Part shown: positions 33,862 through 44,770 of the stretch, one piece after another
Layout of the letters: each line of letters opens with the position of its first letter
How positions within the stretch are numbered: position 1 is the first letter of the stretch
NCBI GenBank assembly: GCA_963781595.1
Contig: CAWAGG010000006.1
Coordinates: 2,852,001-2,916,000 of the forward strand
Direction of reading: 5' to 3'
DNA length: 64,000 nt
Source of the DNA: JBEDUK01 sp963781595
GTDB taxonomy: Bacteria; Actinomycetota; UBA4738
The notes under the pieces: model-generated
Told to the model about the DNA's origin: nothing
The model's input: only the letters and a program-made list of their open reading frames with translations
The model's database searches: none
Made by a program: the position numbers and the translations under genes

Positions 33862-34476
33862 CTAGAACAGACCGAGCTGTTCCTCGGGCGGCTCCGGCGG
33901 CGCCTCGGCCGCGATCGCCCGGATCGTCTCGAAGTCCGAACGGAGCAGTTCGAACTGCGTGCTCCCCTCCCCACCACCGTGCAGGATCGCGGCCGGGTGG
34001 AACGTCGGCAGGACCGTCCGCCCCGCCACGTCGAACCGCTGCCCGCGCACGCGGCTGATCGGCACCTGCCGATCGAGGATCACGCGCGTCGCGAAGTTCC
34101 CCAGGGTCACGATCACGCGGGGCCGGATGCTCGCGATCTGGCCCTCGAGGTACGGCCGGCAGGCCTCGATCTCGTCGGGCAGCGGGTCGCGGTTGCCGGG
34201 CGGCCGGCACTTGACGACGTTCGCGATGTAGACGTCCTCGCGACGCAGGCCGATGCCCTCGAGCATCGTGTTCAGCAGCTGGCCGGCCGCGCCGACGAAG
34301 GGTTCGCCCTGCTTGTCCTCGTGGTACCCGGGACCCTCTCCGACGAACATGATGTCGGCATCCGGGTTCCCGACGCCGAAGACGACCTGCGTGCGACCCT
34401 GCGAGAGCCGGCACCGCTCGCACGTCGAGGCCTCGCGCGCCAGATCTTGCAGCTCGATCGTCGTGTCCGTGCTCAT
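33862..34476 (-). CDS. udg: Type-4 (Fe-S) uracil-DNA glycosylase
   Basis: A 204-residue glycosylase of family 4, which removes uracil from DNA. It carries the active-site GEGPGYHEDKQGEPFVGAAG (residues 45-64), LPTFHPAAIL near the C-terminus, and Cys residues of the 4Fe-4S cluster in CERC (near 18-21), VKCRPPGNR and ACRPYLEGQ. The ATG overlaps the preceding peptidase stop by 4 bases; tsaE follows after 21 bases. Its place in a wall/t6A operon probably reflects cotranscription of housekeeping genes. Confidence 0.94.
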   Translation of the reverse strand: MSTDTTIELQDLAREASTCERCRLSQGRTQVVFGVGNPDADIMFVGEGPGYHEDKQGEPFVGAAGQLLNTMLEGIGLRREDVYIANVVKCRPPGNRDPLPDEIEACRPYLEGQIASIRPRVIVTLGNFATRVILDRQVPISRVRGQRFDVAGRTVLPTFHPAAILHGGGEGSTQFELLRSDFETIRAIAAEAPPEPPEEQLGLF

Positions 34477-35390
34477 CCCACACCCCCGTGCGCGTCTCGC
34501 ACCGCGGGGAAGTTCGGAACCGACGAGGCCGCCAGGACCCCTCGGCGGATCGCCGCCGCGACCACCTCCTCGGCGAGCTCTTCGCAGCGCCGCTGGTCGG
34601 CCGCCACCTCGCCCGTGGCCAGGGCGAAGACGGTGTCTCCGTCCCACATCGTATGCGACGGGCGGATCGCCCGCGAGATCCCCTCGTGGGCGGCCCTGGC
34701 CAGCAGGTTCGCGCGTTCCTTCGACAGCGCCGCGTTGGTCGCCACGACCACGAGGGTGGTGTTGCCCGGCACGGGCGCCTCCGGCGGGGCGGGCTCGGGG
34801 GTTCGGGAGCCGGCCAGCACGGACCCGTCGTCCTCGACGACCTCGCCGAGCGCGTTGACGGCCGCAAGGGCTGCGACCACCAGGTCGCCGTCGGCGAGCG
34901 AGGCCGTCCCGACGCCGCCCTTCACCGCGCCGTCCGGCCCTCGGAGCTTCGCCACCGTCGCTCCGGTTCCCGCGCCGACGTTCCCCTCCGGCACGTCGCC
35001 GCGCGCGGCCGCGACGCACGCGGCGTACCCGGCCGCCGCGTCCGGCCGCGCCGCCGCGTCCCCGCAAGTCAGGTCGAACAGCACCGCGGCCGGCACGACC
35101 GGCACCTTGCCGGCCGGCGTCCCGTACCCGATCCCCCGCTCCTCGAGGAATCGCATCACGCCGTCGGCCGCCGCGAGGCCGAACGCGCTCCCGCCGGTCA
35201 GCAGGATCGCGTTCGCCTCCTGCACGAGCATGCCCGGGCGGAGCAGATCGGTCTCCCGTGTGCCGGGGGCGCCGCCACGGACCTCACCGGACGCGATCGT
35301 CCCCGGTGGGCAGAGGATCACGGTGCATCCCGTCAGCCCGACGTCGTCGGTCCAGTGGCCCACCCGCAGCCCGTCCACGGCGGTGATCAC
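34473..35390 (-). CDS. P1 (DmpA-like) family aminopeptidase
   Basis: A 305-residue Ntn-type self-cleaving peptidase. Conserved blocks: DGLRVGHWTDDVGLTGCTV at the N-terminus, LLTGGSAFGLAAADGVMRFL near residue 65, and the autocleavage region GNTTLVVVATNAALSK near residue 208, in which Thr would become the new N-terminal nucleophile. Relatives hydrolyse D- or L-amino-acid amides and peptides. Both ends overlap neighbours by 4 bases. A role in D-amino-acid peptide recycling would suit the nearby alr, but is inference. Confidence 0.9.
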   Translation of the reverse strand: MITAVDGLRVGHWTDDVGLTGCTVILCPPGTIASGEVRGGAPGTRETDLLRPGMLVQEANAILLTGGSAFGLAAADGVMRFLEERGIGYGTPAGKVPVVPAAVLFDLTCGDAAARPDAAAGYAACVAAARGDVPEGNVGAGTGATVAKLRGPDGAVKGGVGTASLADGDLVVAALAAVNALGEVVEDDGSVLAGSRTPEPAPPEAPVPGNTTLVVVATNAALSKERANLLARAAHEGISRAIRPSHTMWDGDTVFALATGEVAADQRRCEELAEEVVAAAIRRGVLAASSVPNFPAVRDAHGGVG

Positions 35391-36502
35391 GTCCGGCGCC
35401 TCCCGGCTCCGGCCGCACGTCCCGTTCGCGAAGGGACCTCGGCGCTGCCGGGCAGGCCGGCGAGGAACGCGTCGACGGCATCGGTGAACGCGTCGGGCCG
35501 TTCGAGCATGGCGAGGTGGCCGGCCCCCGGGATGACGACGAGCCGACCGTCGGGCAGGGCGTCGGTCATCGCGTGCGCGCCGCGCAGCGGCGTGATCCGG
35601 TCGCGGTTCCCGACGAGCACCAGCGCCGGCACCCGGACGTTCCGCACGGCATCCGCCAGGTCCAGGTCGAGCAGGCTCCGGAGGAAGGGCGGCCAGACCT
35701 CGGGCGCCGTGCCGGCGGATATCCGCGCTACGTGGTCGACGATCGAGGGCGGCGCGCCGGGGGCGAAGTTCGTCACGAGCGCCGCCAGGAACGTCACGTC
35801 CCCGCCGCGCGCGAGCGTCATGCGACGGATCCCCTCGCCGATCATCGGTCGGCGCGCGACCGCCGCGAGTCCTCGCCGGAGCGCGCCGCTCGCGCGCACG
35901 GCCATGTCTCCGAGCGCCTCCCGCACGAGGTCACCCGGAAGGGTGCTTGCCAGCACGACGCCGACGACGCGCTCGCCGAACTCCTCGGGGTGATGCTCCG
36001 CCAGGGACAGGACCGCCATCCCACCCATGCTGTGGCCGAACAGGACCGCACGGCCGTCCGGCACCGTGGCATCCAGCACCGCGCGCAGGTCCCGCCCGAG
36101 CGCCTCCATCGTGTACGAGTCCGACCCGGCGCGCGCGCTCCGCCCGTGGCCGCGCTGGTCGTACAGGACGCACCGGTACGAACGCGAGAGCCGCTTCCAT
36201 TGGAAGTGCCACGTCGTCATGTCGAGGCTGAACCCGTGCGCGAAGACCAGCACCGGCCGGCCCTCCGCCGGCCCGGGATCCGCGGGCTCGGCGACCCGGA
36301 CGTCGAGCGCGGTGCCGTCGAACGAGCGCACGGTCCGCTGTTCCGCCGGCCGCTCCGCGAGCGGCTCGCCGAGCATGGGATCCGGTGCGGAACGGGCGCG
36401 ACGAACGAGGGAGCGCTCGGCCACGATCGCGGCGGCGATCCCCGCGATCCCGAGCCCGACCGCTGAGGCGCCGACGATCGCGCCACGGACGCCGCGCCTC
36501 AA
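35387..36502 (-). CDS. Membrane-anchored alpha/beta hydrolase
   Basis: 371 residues if started at TTG 36502, which overlaps the alr TGA as TTGA, just like the ATGA overlaps in this operon. The N-terminal VGASAVGLGIAGIAAAIVAE is a membrane anchor or uncleaved signal. The hydrolase core has VFAHGFSLDMTTWHFQW (oxyanion), nucleophile Ser in LFGHSMGGMAVLSL near residue 170, Asp in LVGNRDRITP and His in IPGAGHLAMLE. Substrate unknown. It sits between alr and the P1 peptidase in many actinobacterial operons as far as I recall. Confidence 0.88.
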   Translation of the reverse strand: MRRGVRGAIVGASAVGLGIAGIAAAIVAERSLVRRARSAPDPMLGEPLAERPAEQRTVRSFDGTALDVRVAEPADPGPAEGRPVLVFAHGFSLDMTTWHFQWKRLSRSYRCVLYDQRGHGRSARAGSDSYTMEALGRDLRAVLDATVPDGRAVLFGHSMGGMAVLSLAEHHPEEFGERVVGVVLASTLPGDLVREALGDMAVRASGALRRGLAAVARRPMIGEGIRRMTLARGGDVTFLAALVTNFAPGAPPSIVDHVARISAGTAPEVWPPFLRSLLDLDLADAVRNVRVPALVLVGNRDRITPLRGAHAMTDALPDGRLVVIPGAGHLAMLERPDAFTDAVDAFLAGLPGSAEVPSRTGRAAGAGRRRT

Positions 36503-37671
36503 CCCCCGGCCTCCGTTCCACCCCGGACGGCGCCGTCCGTCGCGCCCGGGTACGTCCTGGGCACCCGCTGGCTCACCCCCGTCAACACCTCGTAGGCGAT
36601 GGTCCCGCTCCACGATGCGAGCTCTTCCGCCGAGATGCGCTCGTCGCCCTGCGCGCCGAGCAGCACGACCTCGTCGCCGGTCTCCACGGGCTCGTCGGCG
36701 CAGTCGACGAGGATCTGGTCCATCGTCACGGTCCCCGCGACCGGATGACGCTGGCCGCCGATCAACACGGATGCTGCGCCCGAGAGCATGCGAGCGTAGC
36801 CATCGGCGTAACCGACGGGAACGGTCGCGATCGTCGAATCGCGTTCGAGCCGATACCGCAGCCCGTACGAGATGCGCTCCCCCGCCATGACCCGCTTCGT
36901 CATCGCCACGCGGCTCCTCCACGTCAACGCCGGCCGCAGGTCGGCCCGTCCGGCCACGTCGGGCCCGGGGACCACGCCGTAGATCCCGATGCCGACCCGC
37001 ACCAGGTCGAAAAGAGCCTCCGGCCAGCCCAGCACCGCGCCGGTGTTCGCCGCGTGCAGGTAGCGCGGCCGCGGGAGACCTGCCTCCAGAAGGGCCTCGA
37101 TCGACGAACCGAACCGGTCCAGCTGCTCCCCCGCGAACGGTTCGGCGAGATCCTCGGAGGTCGCCAGGTGCGTCCAGAGCCCCTCCAACCGCACGCCGTC
37201 CCGGAGGACCTCGCCGACGAACCGCACCGCATCGCCTGGCGGTAGGCCGACCCGATGCATGCCGGTATCGACCTTCACGTGGACACCCACGCCACGGCTC
37301 GCGGCCCCGGCCGCCACGAGCCCGGCCAGCCCCTGATCCGTGTAGACCGACGGCGTGAGCCCGCACGCGAGGGCGTCGCGCTCGGAGCCCGGCGGGAACT
37401 CGGTGAGCACCAGGATCGGCGCGTCGATCCCGGCCTCCCGCAGGTCGGCCCCCTCCTCGACCAGCGCGACACCCAGCCAGGTTGCCCCTGCCTGGAGCGC
37501 GGCGCGAGCGACCTGCGCGGCGCCGTGGCCGTAGCCGTCGGCCTTGACCACGGCCATGAGCTCGACACCGGCCGGGGTCAGGGCCCGAACGTTGTGCCGG
37601 ATCGCGTCCAGGTCGACTTCGGCAACCGTCGGGCGGAAGCTCGGTGCGGACCGCCCCGCGACATCGCTCAT
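36499..37671 (-). CDS. alr: Alanine racemase
   Basis: A 390-residue PLP enzyme making D-alanine for peptidoglycan. Lys43 in AVVKADGYGHG binds PLP; Tyr in GERISYGLRY (near residue 275) is the second acid/base; VKVDTGMHRVG and AGTVTMDQILVD are further signatures. It is coupled by 4-base overlap to nnr upstream and to the hydrolase downstream. Confidence 0.96.
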   Translation of the reverse strand: MSDVAGRSAPSFRPTVAEVDLDAIRHNVRALTPAGVELMAVVKADGYGHGAAQVARAALQAGATWLGVALVEEGADLREAGIDAPILVLTEFPPGSERDALACGLTPSVYTDQGLAGLVAAGAASRGVGVHVKVDTGMHRVGLPPGDAVRFVGEVLRDGVRLEGLWTHLATSEDLAEPFAGEQLDRFGSSIEALLEAGLPRPRYLHAANTGAVLGWPEALFDLVRVGIGIYGVVPGPDVAGRADLRPALTWRSRVAMTKRVMAGERISYGLRYRLERDSTIATVPVGYADGYARMLSGAASVLIGGQRHPVAGTVTMDQILVDCADEPVETGDEVVLLGAQGDERISAEELASWSGTIAYEVLTGVSQRVPRTYPGATDGAVRGGTEAGG

Positions 37672-39239
37672 CGCTCACCTCTGCGCGGCGATGGTAACGC
37701 CTCATTACCATCCATGGCGCGCTCGAGCCGACGGATCGCCTCCGGGAGGCGTTCGACCACGTCGCGTGCGGTGGTGCCGTCGCCCAGCACGGCTCCGGCC
37801 AGGTCGCCGGCCAGGCCGTGCACGTAGGCGCCAAGGACGGCGGCGTCCGTAGGATCCAGCCCCCGGGCCAGGCCCGCGGCGATCGTCCCGGTCAGGACAT
37901 CGCCGGTCCCGCCCGTCGCGAGCGACGGCCCTCCGGTCGGGTTGACGATCGTTCGGCCATCCGGCCCAGCGATGATCGTGCGCGGGCCTTTCAGGAGCAG
38001 GACGGCATCGAACGCGCGTGCGGCCTCGCGCGCGTGCCCGACCCGGTCGGCCGGCAGCTCCGCGGGGTCGACGCCCGTGAGCCGCGCGAACTCGCCGGCG
38101 TGGGGCGTGAGGACCGCCGGGCTCCGGCGTTCGGACAGCCCGGTTCCCTCCGGGAACGCGTTCAGCCCGTCGGCGTCCACGACCAGTGGTACCGGCGAGG
38201 CGGCGACCAGCCGGCGGACCAGGCCTGCGGTGTCGTCGTCGCGCGAGAGGCCCGGCCCGATCGCCACGGCGTCGACCGATGCCAGGCGCTCTTCCAGCGC
38301 GGGCCACGCCGCGCCGGAGATCGAGCCGGCGTCGGTCTCGGGCAGGGAGAGGGAGATGGCTTCGACCACCGAGCGCTGCGCGACATCCAGGGCCGCCGGC
38401 ACGCTCGCGAGCGTCACGAGGCCCGCGCCGGCCCGGTAGGCCGCCCGCGTGGCCAGCACGGCGGCGCCGGGCATCGCGCGCGACCCGGCCACGACCAGGA
38501 CGACGCCGGCCGATCGCTTGTGCGAGCCGGTGACCCTGGGCCGAACGAGGCCGGCCGCGTCCGCGGGCTCGGTGAGCACCAGTTCGCTCGTGACCAGGCC
38601 GTCGGGGAACCCGATGTCCGCCACCTGGACGTCCCCTGCGAACGCCGCGCCGGGGAGGAACACCACGCCGGGCTTCAGCGCTCCGAACGTCACGGTCGTG
38701 CGTGCGACCACCGCCGGCCCCTCGACCGCGCCGCTGGCGCCGTCGACACCGGACGGGATGTCGGCGGCGACGACCGGTCCCCCGAAGTCGCGCAACGCGA
38801 GGATGGCGGACCCGTACCTGCCGTCCGCCGTCCCGCGGAACCCGGTGCCGAAGATCGCGTCGACCGCCACGTCCGAGCGCGACAGCTCCCACTCGAGGCG
38901 GCCCGGCGTGGACGTCAGCACGCGCGCGCCGAGGTCGAACATCCGCCGGAGGTTGGTGGCGGCCGGGTCCGAGAGCGCGGCGGGCTCGGCGAGCAACAGC
39001 ACCGTCACACCGGCGCCCCACCGGTCCAGGTACCGGGCGGCGACGAGGCCGTCACCGCCGTTGTTCCCCTTCCCGCAGACCACGACGACCCGGCGTCCGT
39101 AGGTGCCGCCGGACAGCGAGACGACGGCGCGGGCTACGGCGAACCCGGCGTTCTCCATGAGCGATCCCACGGAGACGCCGCGCTCGACGCTCGCCGCGTC
39201 CAGGGCGGCCGCCTGCTGGGGCGTCAGGACGGGGATCAC
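37668..39239 (-). CDS. nnr: Bifunctional NAD(P)HX epimerase/ADP-dependent NAD(P)HX dehydratase
   Basis: A 523-residue fusion that repairs hydrated NAD(P)H. Residues 1-210 are the epimerase (MIPVLTPQQAAALDAASVER, CGKGNNGGDGLVAARYLDRW, VAADIPSGVDGASG). Residues 220-515 are the dehydratase with a ribokinase-like fold (HKRSAGVVLVVAGSRAMPGA, VLTPHAGEFARLTG, GGTGDVLTGTIAAGLARG). It overlaps alr by 4 bases and follows acpS, the usual order. Confidence 0.95.
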   Translation of the reverse strand: MIPVLTPQQAAALDAASVERGVSVGSLMENAGFAVARAVVSLSGGTYGRRVVVVCGKGNNGGDGLVAARYLDRWGAGVTVLLLAEPAALSDPAATNLRRMFDLGARVLTSTPGRLEWELSRSDVAVDAIFGTGFRGTADGRYGSAILALRDFGGPVVAADIPSGVDGASGAVEGPAVVARTTVTFGALKPGVVFLPGAAFAGDVQVADIGFPDGLVTSELVLTEPADAAGLVRPRVTGSHKRSAGVVLVVAGSRAMPGAAVLATRAAYRAGAGLVTLASVPAALDVAQRSVVEAISLSLPETDAGSISGAAWPALEERLASVDAVAIGPGLSRDDDTAGLVRRLVAASPVPLVVDADGLNAFPEGTGLSERRSPAVLTPHAGEFARLTGVDPAELPADRVGHAREAARAFDAVLLLKGPRTIIAGPDGRTIVNPTGGPSLATGGTGDVLTGTIAAGLARGLDPTDAAVLGAYVHGLAGDLAGAVLGDGTTARDVVERLPEAIRRLERAMDGNEALPSPRRGER

Positions 39240-39288
39240 GGCTCGCCGTGCGGGCCGGCCGGCTCCCGAGCGGAGCCCGGCCGCATCA

Positions 39289-39663
39289 TCACGGCCGGAC
39301 CGCCACGCAGAACGCGGCCGCCATCGAGCGCTCGTGCGTGAGCGCCACCTTGACCTCGCTGACGCCGAGCAGGCGGGCGCGTTCGGCCGTGGCCCCCGTC
39401 AGCACGAGGCTCGGGGCCCCGCTCGGTGCCCGGTCCACGCGCACGTCGTGCCAGCGCATCCGGCGAACCCCGGCCAGGGCCTTGCGGCAGGCCTCGCGCG
39501 CGGCCCACCGGGCCGCGTAGGCCTCCGCGGGGTTCGCCCGACCGTCGCAGTACGCGATCTCAGGTGGCGTGAACACGCGGGTGCGGAACGTCGGGTGCCG
39601 CTCCATCAGCGCCCGGACGCGCGCGACGTCCACCAGATCGACCCCCAACCCGACGATCTCCAC
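39289..39663 (-). CDS. acpS: Holo-[acyl-carrier-protein] synthase
   Basis: A 124-residue phosphopantetheinyl transferase that activates ACP. GVDLVDVARV (Asp metal ligand) opens the protein, RWAAREACRKALAG holds the Glu and Lys of the active site, and VALTHERSMAAAFCVA closes it. The start lies one base after the glmS stop. Confidence 0.94.
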   Translation of the reverse strand: MEIVGLGVDLVDVARVRALMERHPTFRTRVFTPPEIAYCDGRANPAEAYAARWAAREACRKALAGVRRMRWHDVRVDRAPSGAPSLVLTGATAERARLLGVSEVKVALTHERSMAAAFCVAVRP

Positions 39664-39664
39664 G

Positions 39665-41503
<1,839 letters not shown>

Positions 41504-41606
41504 GATCGGTCCATGCTAGCGGCCACGGACGCGAGCGCGGCCATCGGAGGCGACCGAGCACGTGATAGCGTCGCGCCGGCGGCGCAGCCGGAGGGATGGG
41601 CGTTCG

Positions 41607-42437
41607 ATGAAGGTCTTCGTCTCGTTCGACATGGAGGGCGTCGCCGGAATCGTCGACTGGGAGCAGTGCATCGGGTCCGGACCCTCCTACGAGATCGGGC
41701 GCCGTCTGACGCTCGGCGAGGTCAACGCGGCTATCGACGGCGCGATCGAGGCCGGGGCCACCGAGATCCTGGTGAACGACTCGCACTGGACGATGCAGAA
41801 CCTGGCGCCCGACGAGTTGCGGGGCGGTGCCGCCTACCTGTCGGGGCGGCACAAGCCCCTGTACATGATGCAGGGCCTCGACGCGTCGTTCGACGCCGCG
41901 ATGTTCGTCGGGTATCACGGCTCGGTGGGAACGTCGTCGGTCCTGTCGCACACGTACAACCCGAACGCGATCGGCGAGGTTCGGTTGAACGGCCACGTCG
42001 CCGGCGAAGCGGCCATCAACGCCCTGGTCGCCCGCCACCATGGCGTCCCGATCTGCCTCGTGACCGGCGACGCGGCCACGGCTCGGGGATCCGAGTGGTT
42101 CGCGCCGGATGCCGAACGCGTCGCGGTCAAGGAGTCGGTGACCCGGTTCGCGGCGCGGAGCGTCCACCCCGAAGCCGCGAGGGACCTGATCCGCTCCGGC
42201 GCCACGGACGCGTTGCGAGGCGTCTCCGCCGGTCGCGTCGGTCCCCCGAGGATCGACGATCCTGTGAGCCTCGAGATCGACTTCCTGACGGCGGACATGG
42301 CCGAGATGGCGACCTGGATCCGCGGCGTCGAACGCGTCGCCTCGAGGACCGCGGCGATCGCAGGCGACGATGCGCTCGCGGTATTCAGCTCCTTCGTCGG
42401 GGTGGTCTACCTCACGCGGCAGGCCGAGGGTCGCTGA
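41607..42437 (+). CDS. M55-family D-aminopeptidase (DppA-like)
   Basis: A 276-residue zinc peptidase from ATG 41607 with GGAGGG upstream. The M55 metal residues are seen in SFDMEGVAG (Asp/Glu), NDSHWTMQN (His), VGYHGSVGT (His) and HVAGEAAINA (Glu). Relatives release D-alanine from D-Ala-containing peptides. The gene lies divergent to glmS and convergent with glmM, both wall genes, which supports a role in recycling of peptidoglycan-derived D-amino-acid peptides. Confidence 0.9.
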   Translation: MKVFVSFDMEGVAGIVDWEQCIGSGPSYEIGRRLTLGEVNAAIDGAIEAGATEILVNDSHWTMQNLAPDELRGGAAYLSGRHKPLYMMQGLDASFDAAMFVGYHGSVGTSSVLSHTYNPNAIGEVRLNGHVAGEAAINALVARHHGVPICLVTGDAATARGSEWFAPDAERVAVKESVTRFAARSVHPEAARDLIRSGATDALRGVSAGRVGPPRIDDPVSLEIDFLTADMAEMATWIRGVERVASRTAAIAGDDALAVFSSFVGVVYLTRQAEGR

Positions 42438-42446
42438 CCGGACCCG

Positions 42447-43784
42447 TCAGGCGAGCTCGGCGCGAACCACGTCCGCGATCGCCCGCGCGCGTCGGTCGGC
42501 CTCCTCGTGGGTGGGCGCCTCGACCATCACCCGCACCAGCGGCTCGGTCCCGGAGGCACGGACCAGCACGCGGCCCCGGTCGCCGAGCGCGTCCTCAGCG
42601 CTTCGGACCGCCGCCCACACCGCCCCGGCGTCCTCCAGGCGGTCGCGATCACCCACGTCCACGTTGCGCAGCACCTGCGGGAACCGCGTCATGGAGGCGC
42701 CCAGATCGCCCACCGAGCACCCCCGCCGTCCGGCGAGCGTGAGGAACTCCACCGCCGTGAGCAGCCCGTCGCCGGTCGTCGCCTCCCGCAGGAAGATCAC
42801 GTGCCCCGACTGCTCGCCGCCGAGGATCGCTCCCGAGCGGACCATCTCCTCGAGGACGTACCGGTCGCCGACCTTGGTCTGGCGCAGTTCGATCCCGGCC
42901 CTCCGCATCGCGTCACGCAAGCCGAGGTTCGCCATGACGGTGCTCACCAGGAGCCCGCCCGTGAGCTCGCCGCGTCCGTGGAGGTCGAGGGCACATGCCG
43001 CAAGCACCTGATCGCCGTCGATCACGTTGCCGGTCGCGTCGGCGAACAGCGCGCGGTCGGCGTCGCCGTCGTGGGTCACGCCCGCGTCGGCCCGGAACTC
43101 CACGACCGCGCGCGCCACGACGTCCGGGCGCGTGGCCCCGGACCCCTCGTTGATGTTCCATCCATCCGGCTCGTGATTGATCGCGAGCACCTCCGCCCCC
43201 AGCCGACCGAGCAGCTCCGGCGCCACGGTGGACGCGGCGCCGTTCGCGCAGTCGACCACGACGCGCATCCCCGTGAGGGAGCCCGAGGCCGCGGCCTCCA
43301 GGTGCCGGAGGTACCGTTCGTCCGAATCGTCGACCGAGCGGACGCGGCCGATCGAGCGTCCCGTCTCCGGGAGGCGTCCGTCGTGCGTGGCGATCGCCTC
43401 GACGTGGTCCTCGAGGTCGTCCGGGATCTTGTAGCCGTTCGCGCCGAACAGCTTGATGCCGTTGTACTCGGCCGGGTTGTGCGATGCCGAGATCACGGCG
43501 CCGGCCTGCGCGCCGAGGTTCGTCGTGAGGAAGGCCACCCCTGGCGTCGTGCAGACGCCCACGTCCAGCGCGTCGCCGCCCGCCGAACAGATGCCCGCCA
43601 CGAGGGCCGCCTGCAGGAACTCGCCGGAGGCCCTCGTGTCGCGGCCGACCGCGATCGTCGCGTGGCCCTCGCCCTCCTCACCGAGCGCTATCACCGTAGC
43701 CCGGCCGAGGCGGTACGCGAGCTCGCCGGAGAGCTCGCTGCCCGCGATGCCGCGGACGCCGTCGGTTCCGAACAGCCTCGCCAC
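42447..43784 (-). CDS. glmM: Phosphoglucosamine mutase
   Basis: A 445-residue phosphohexomutase that converts glucosamine-6-phosphate to the 1-phosphate. It begins MARLFGTDGVRGIAG; the phospho-Ser is Ser101 in ISASHNP; the Mg loop is DGDADR near residue 240; GEQSGHVIF near 320 and RASGTEPLVRVMVE near the end bind substrate. It is placed between rpsI and glmS, the common actinobacterial arrangement. Confidence 0.97.
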   Translation of the reverse strand: MARLFGTDGVRGIAGSELSGELAYRLGRATVIALGEEGEGHATIAVGRDTRASGEFLQAALVAGICSAGGDALDVGVCTTPGVAFLTTNLGAQAGAVISASHNPAEYNGIKLFGANGYKIPDDLEDHVEAIATHDGRLPETGRSIGRVRSVDDSDERYLRHLEAAASGSLTGMRVVVDCANGAASTVAPELLGRLGAEVLAINHEPDGWNINEGSGATRPDVVARAVVEFRADAGVTHDGDADRALFADATGNVIDGDQVLAACALDLHGRGELTGGLLVSTVMANLGLRDAMRRAGIELRQTKVGDRYVLEEMVRSGAILGGEQSGHVIFLREATTGDGLLTAVEFLTLAGRRGCSVGDLGASMTRFPQVLRNVDVGDRDRLEDAGAVWAAVRSAEDALGDRGRVLVRASGTEPLVRVMVEAPTHEEADRRARAIADVVRAELA

Positions 43785-43806
43785 GATGGGCTATCTTACG
43801 GGCACG

Positions 43807-44076
43807 ATGACCAGCGACGATCCACAACGGTCGGGGTGCGACGTGCACCTGGTCGAGGTGTTCGCCACGGCGAGCGCGCCCGAGGCCGAGGTCGTTCGGA
43901 GCCTGCTCGAGGCCGCGGGCCTTCCGGTCGTCGTGCGGGGCATGACCCAGGGGCCGTACCGGATGGGCGCGACGTACCTCTGCGTGCCGGTGGACCTTGA
44001 GGACGAAGCGCAACAGGTGATCGCGGGCGCACAGGAGGACGGTGCCACCGCGCCACCCCAGGACGCGCCGCGCTGA
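43807..44076 (+). CDS. Small DUF2007-like protein
   Basis: An 89-residue protein from ATG 43807 (ATG 43786 possible). HLVEVFATASAPEAEVVRSL, LEAAGLPVVVRGM and YLCVPVDLEDEAQQVIAGA fit the ferredoxin-like DUF2007 fold, a putative signal-transducing domain of unknown partner. It lies on the opposite strand between glmM and rpsI. The fold assignment is from pattern only. Confidence 0.65.
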   Translation: MTSDDPQRSGCDVHLVEVFATASAPEAEVVRSLLEAAGLPVVVRGMTQGPYRMGATYLCVPVDLEDEAQQVIAGAQEDGATAPPQDAPR

Positions 44077-44086
44077 GGATCGCGAC

Positions 44087-44770
44087 CTACCGCTTCGAGT
44101 ACTGCGGCGCCTTGCGAGCCTTCTTCAGCCCGTACTTCCGGCGCTCCTTCTCGCGCGCGTCGCGCCGGAGCATCCCCTCGGCCTTCAGCGACGGTCGGAG
44201 CGACCCGTCGACGTCGATCAGCGCGCGGGAGATCCCGAGCTGGAGGGCGCCCGCCTGTCCACTGACGCCGCCTCCATGGATGCGGGCGATCACGTCGAAG
44301 TCCTTGTCGCGGCCGGCCATGCGCAGCGGCGCCGTCACGAGCATCCGGTGCGCCCGCGCCGGGAAATATGCCTCCAGCGAGCGGCCGTTCAGTGCGAACC
44401 GCCCTTCGCCCGGGACCAGGCGCACCCTCGCGACGGCTTCCTTGCGCCGGCCCGTTCCGAGTCCGCGGCCAGTGGGCTGACGCCCCTCCGGCGCTCCGGT
44501 GCCCTCGTCGCCAGGAGCCTCGGTGATCGGGGCGGCGACCTCGTCGCTCTCGAACGCTGCGCGCAGCTCGTCCTGGGACAGCGGCGCGGTCGCGGGCGGC
44601 ACCGCCGGTGCCGGGGCGACCCCCGCTTCAGCCGACGCGGTGGCCTCTGGCGGAACGGGTACGGTCGGGGCGGAGGCGGCCTCCGGCGGAACGGGTGCGG
44701 TCGGGGCGGCCTCCGCTTCCACCGGCGTTCCCGGCTCGCTCGGTTCGACGGTCGATGCTTCGTCTGTCAC
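44087..44770 (-). CDS. rpsI: 30S ribosomal protein uS9 with long acidic N-terminal extension
   Basis: The last 128 residues are a normal uS9 (TGRRKEAVARVRLVPGEGRF, IARIHGGGVSGQAGALQLGI, ending KKARKAPQYSKR, the tail that reaches the P-site tRNA). The first 98 residues are an Ala/Pro/Glu-rich extension with about 18 acidic and 2 basic residues, starting from GTG at 44770. The stop of rplM directly abuts this GTG. Extensions of uS9 are known in Actinobacteria; this one is long. Confidence 0.95.
   Translation of the reverse strand: MTDEASTVEPSEPGTPVEAEAAPTAPVPPEAASAPTVPVPPEATASAEAGVAPAPAVPPATAPLSQDELRAAFESDEVAAPITEAPGDEGTGAPEGRQPTGRGLGTGRRKEAVARVRLVPGEGRFALNGRSLEAYFPARAHRMLVTAPLRMAGRDKDFDVIARIHGGGVSGQAGALQLGISRALIDVDGSLRPSLKAEGMLRRDAREKERRKYGLKKARKAPQYSKR

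Noticed and set aside
41504..41606. glmS ribozyme or riboswitch upstream of glmS
   Set aside because: The short divergent gap lacks any recognisable ribozyme core, and glmS ribozymes are mainly known from Firmicutes.
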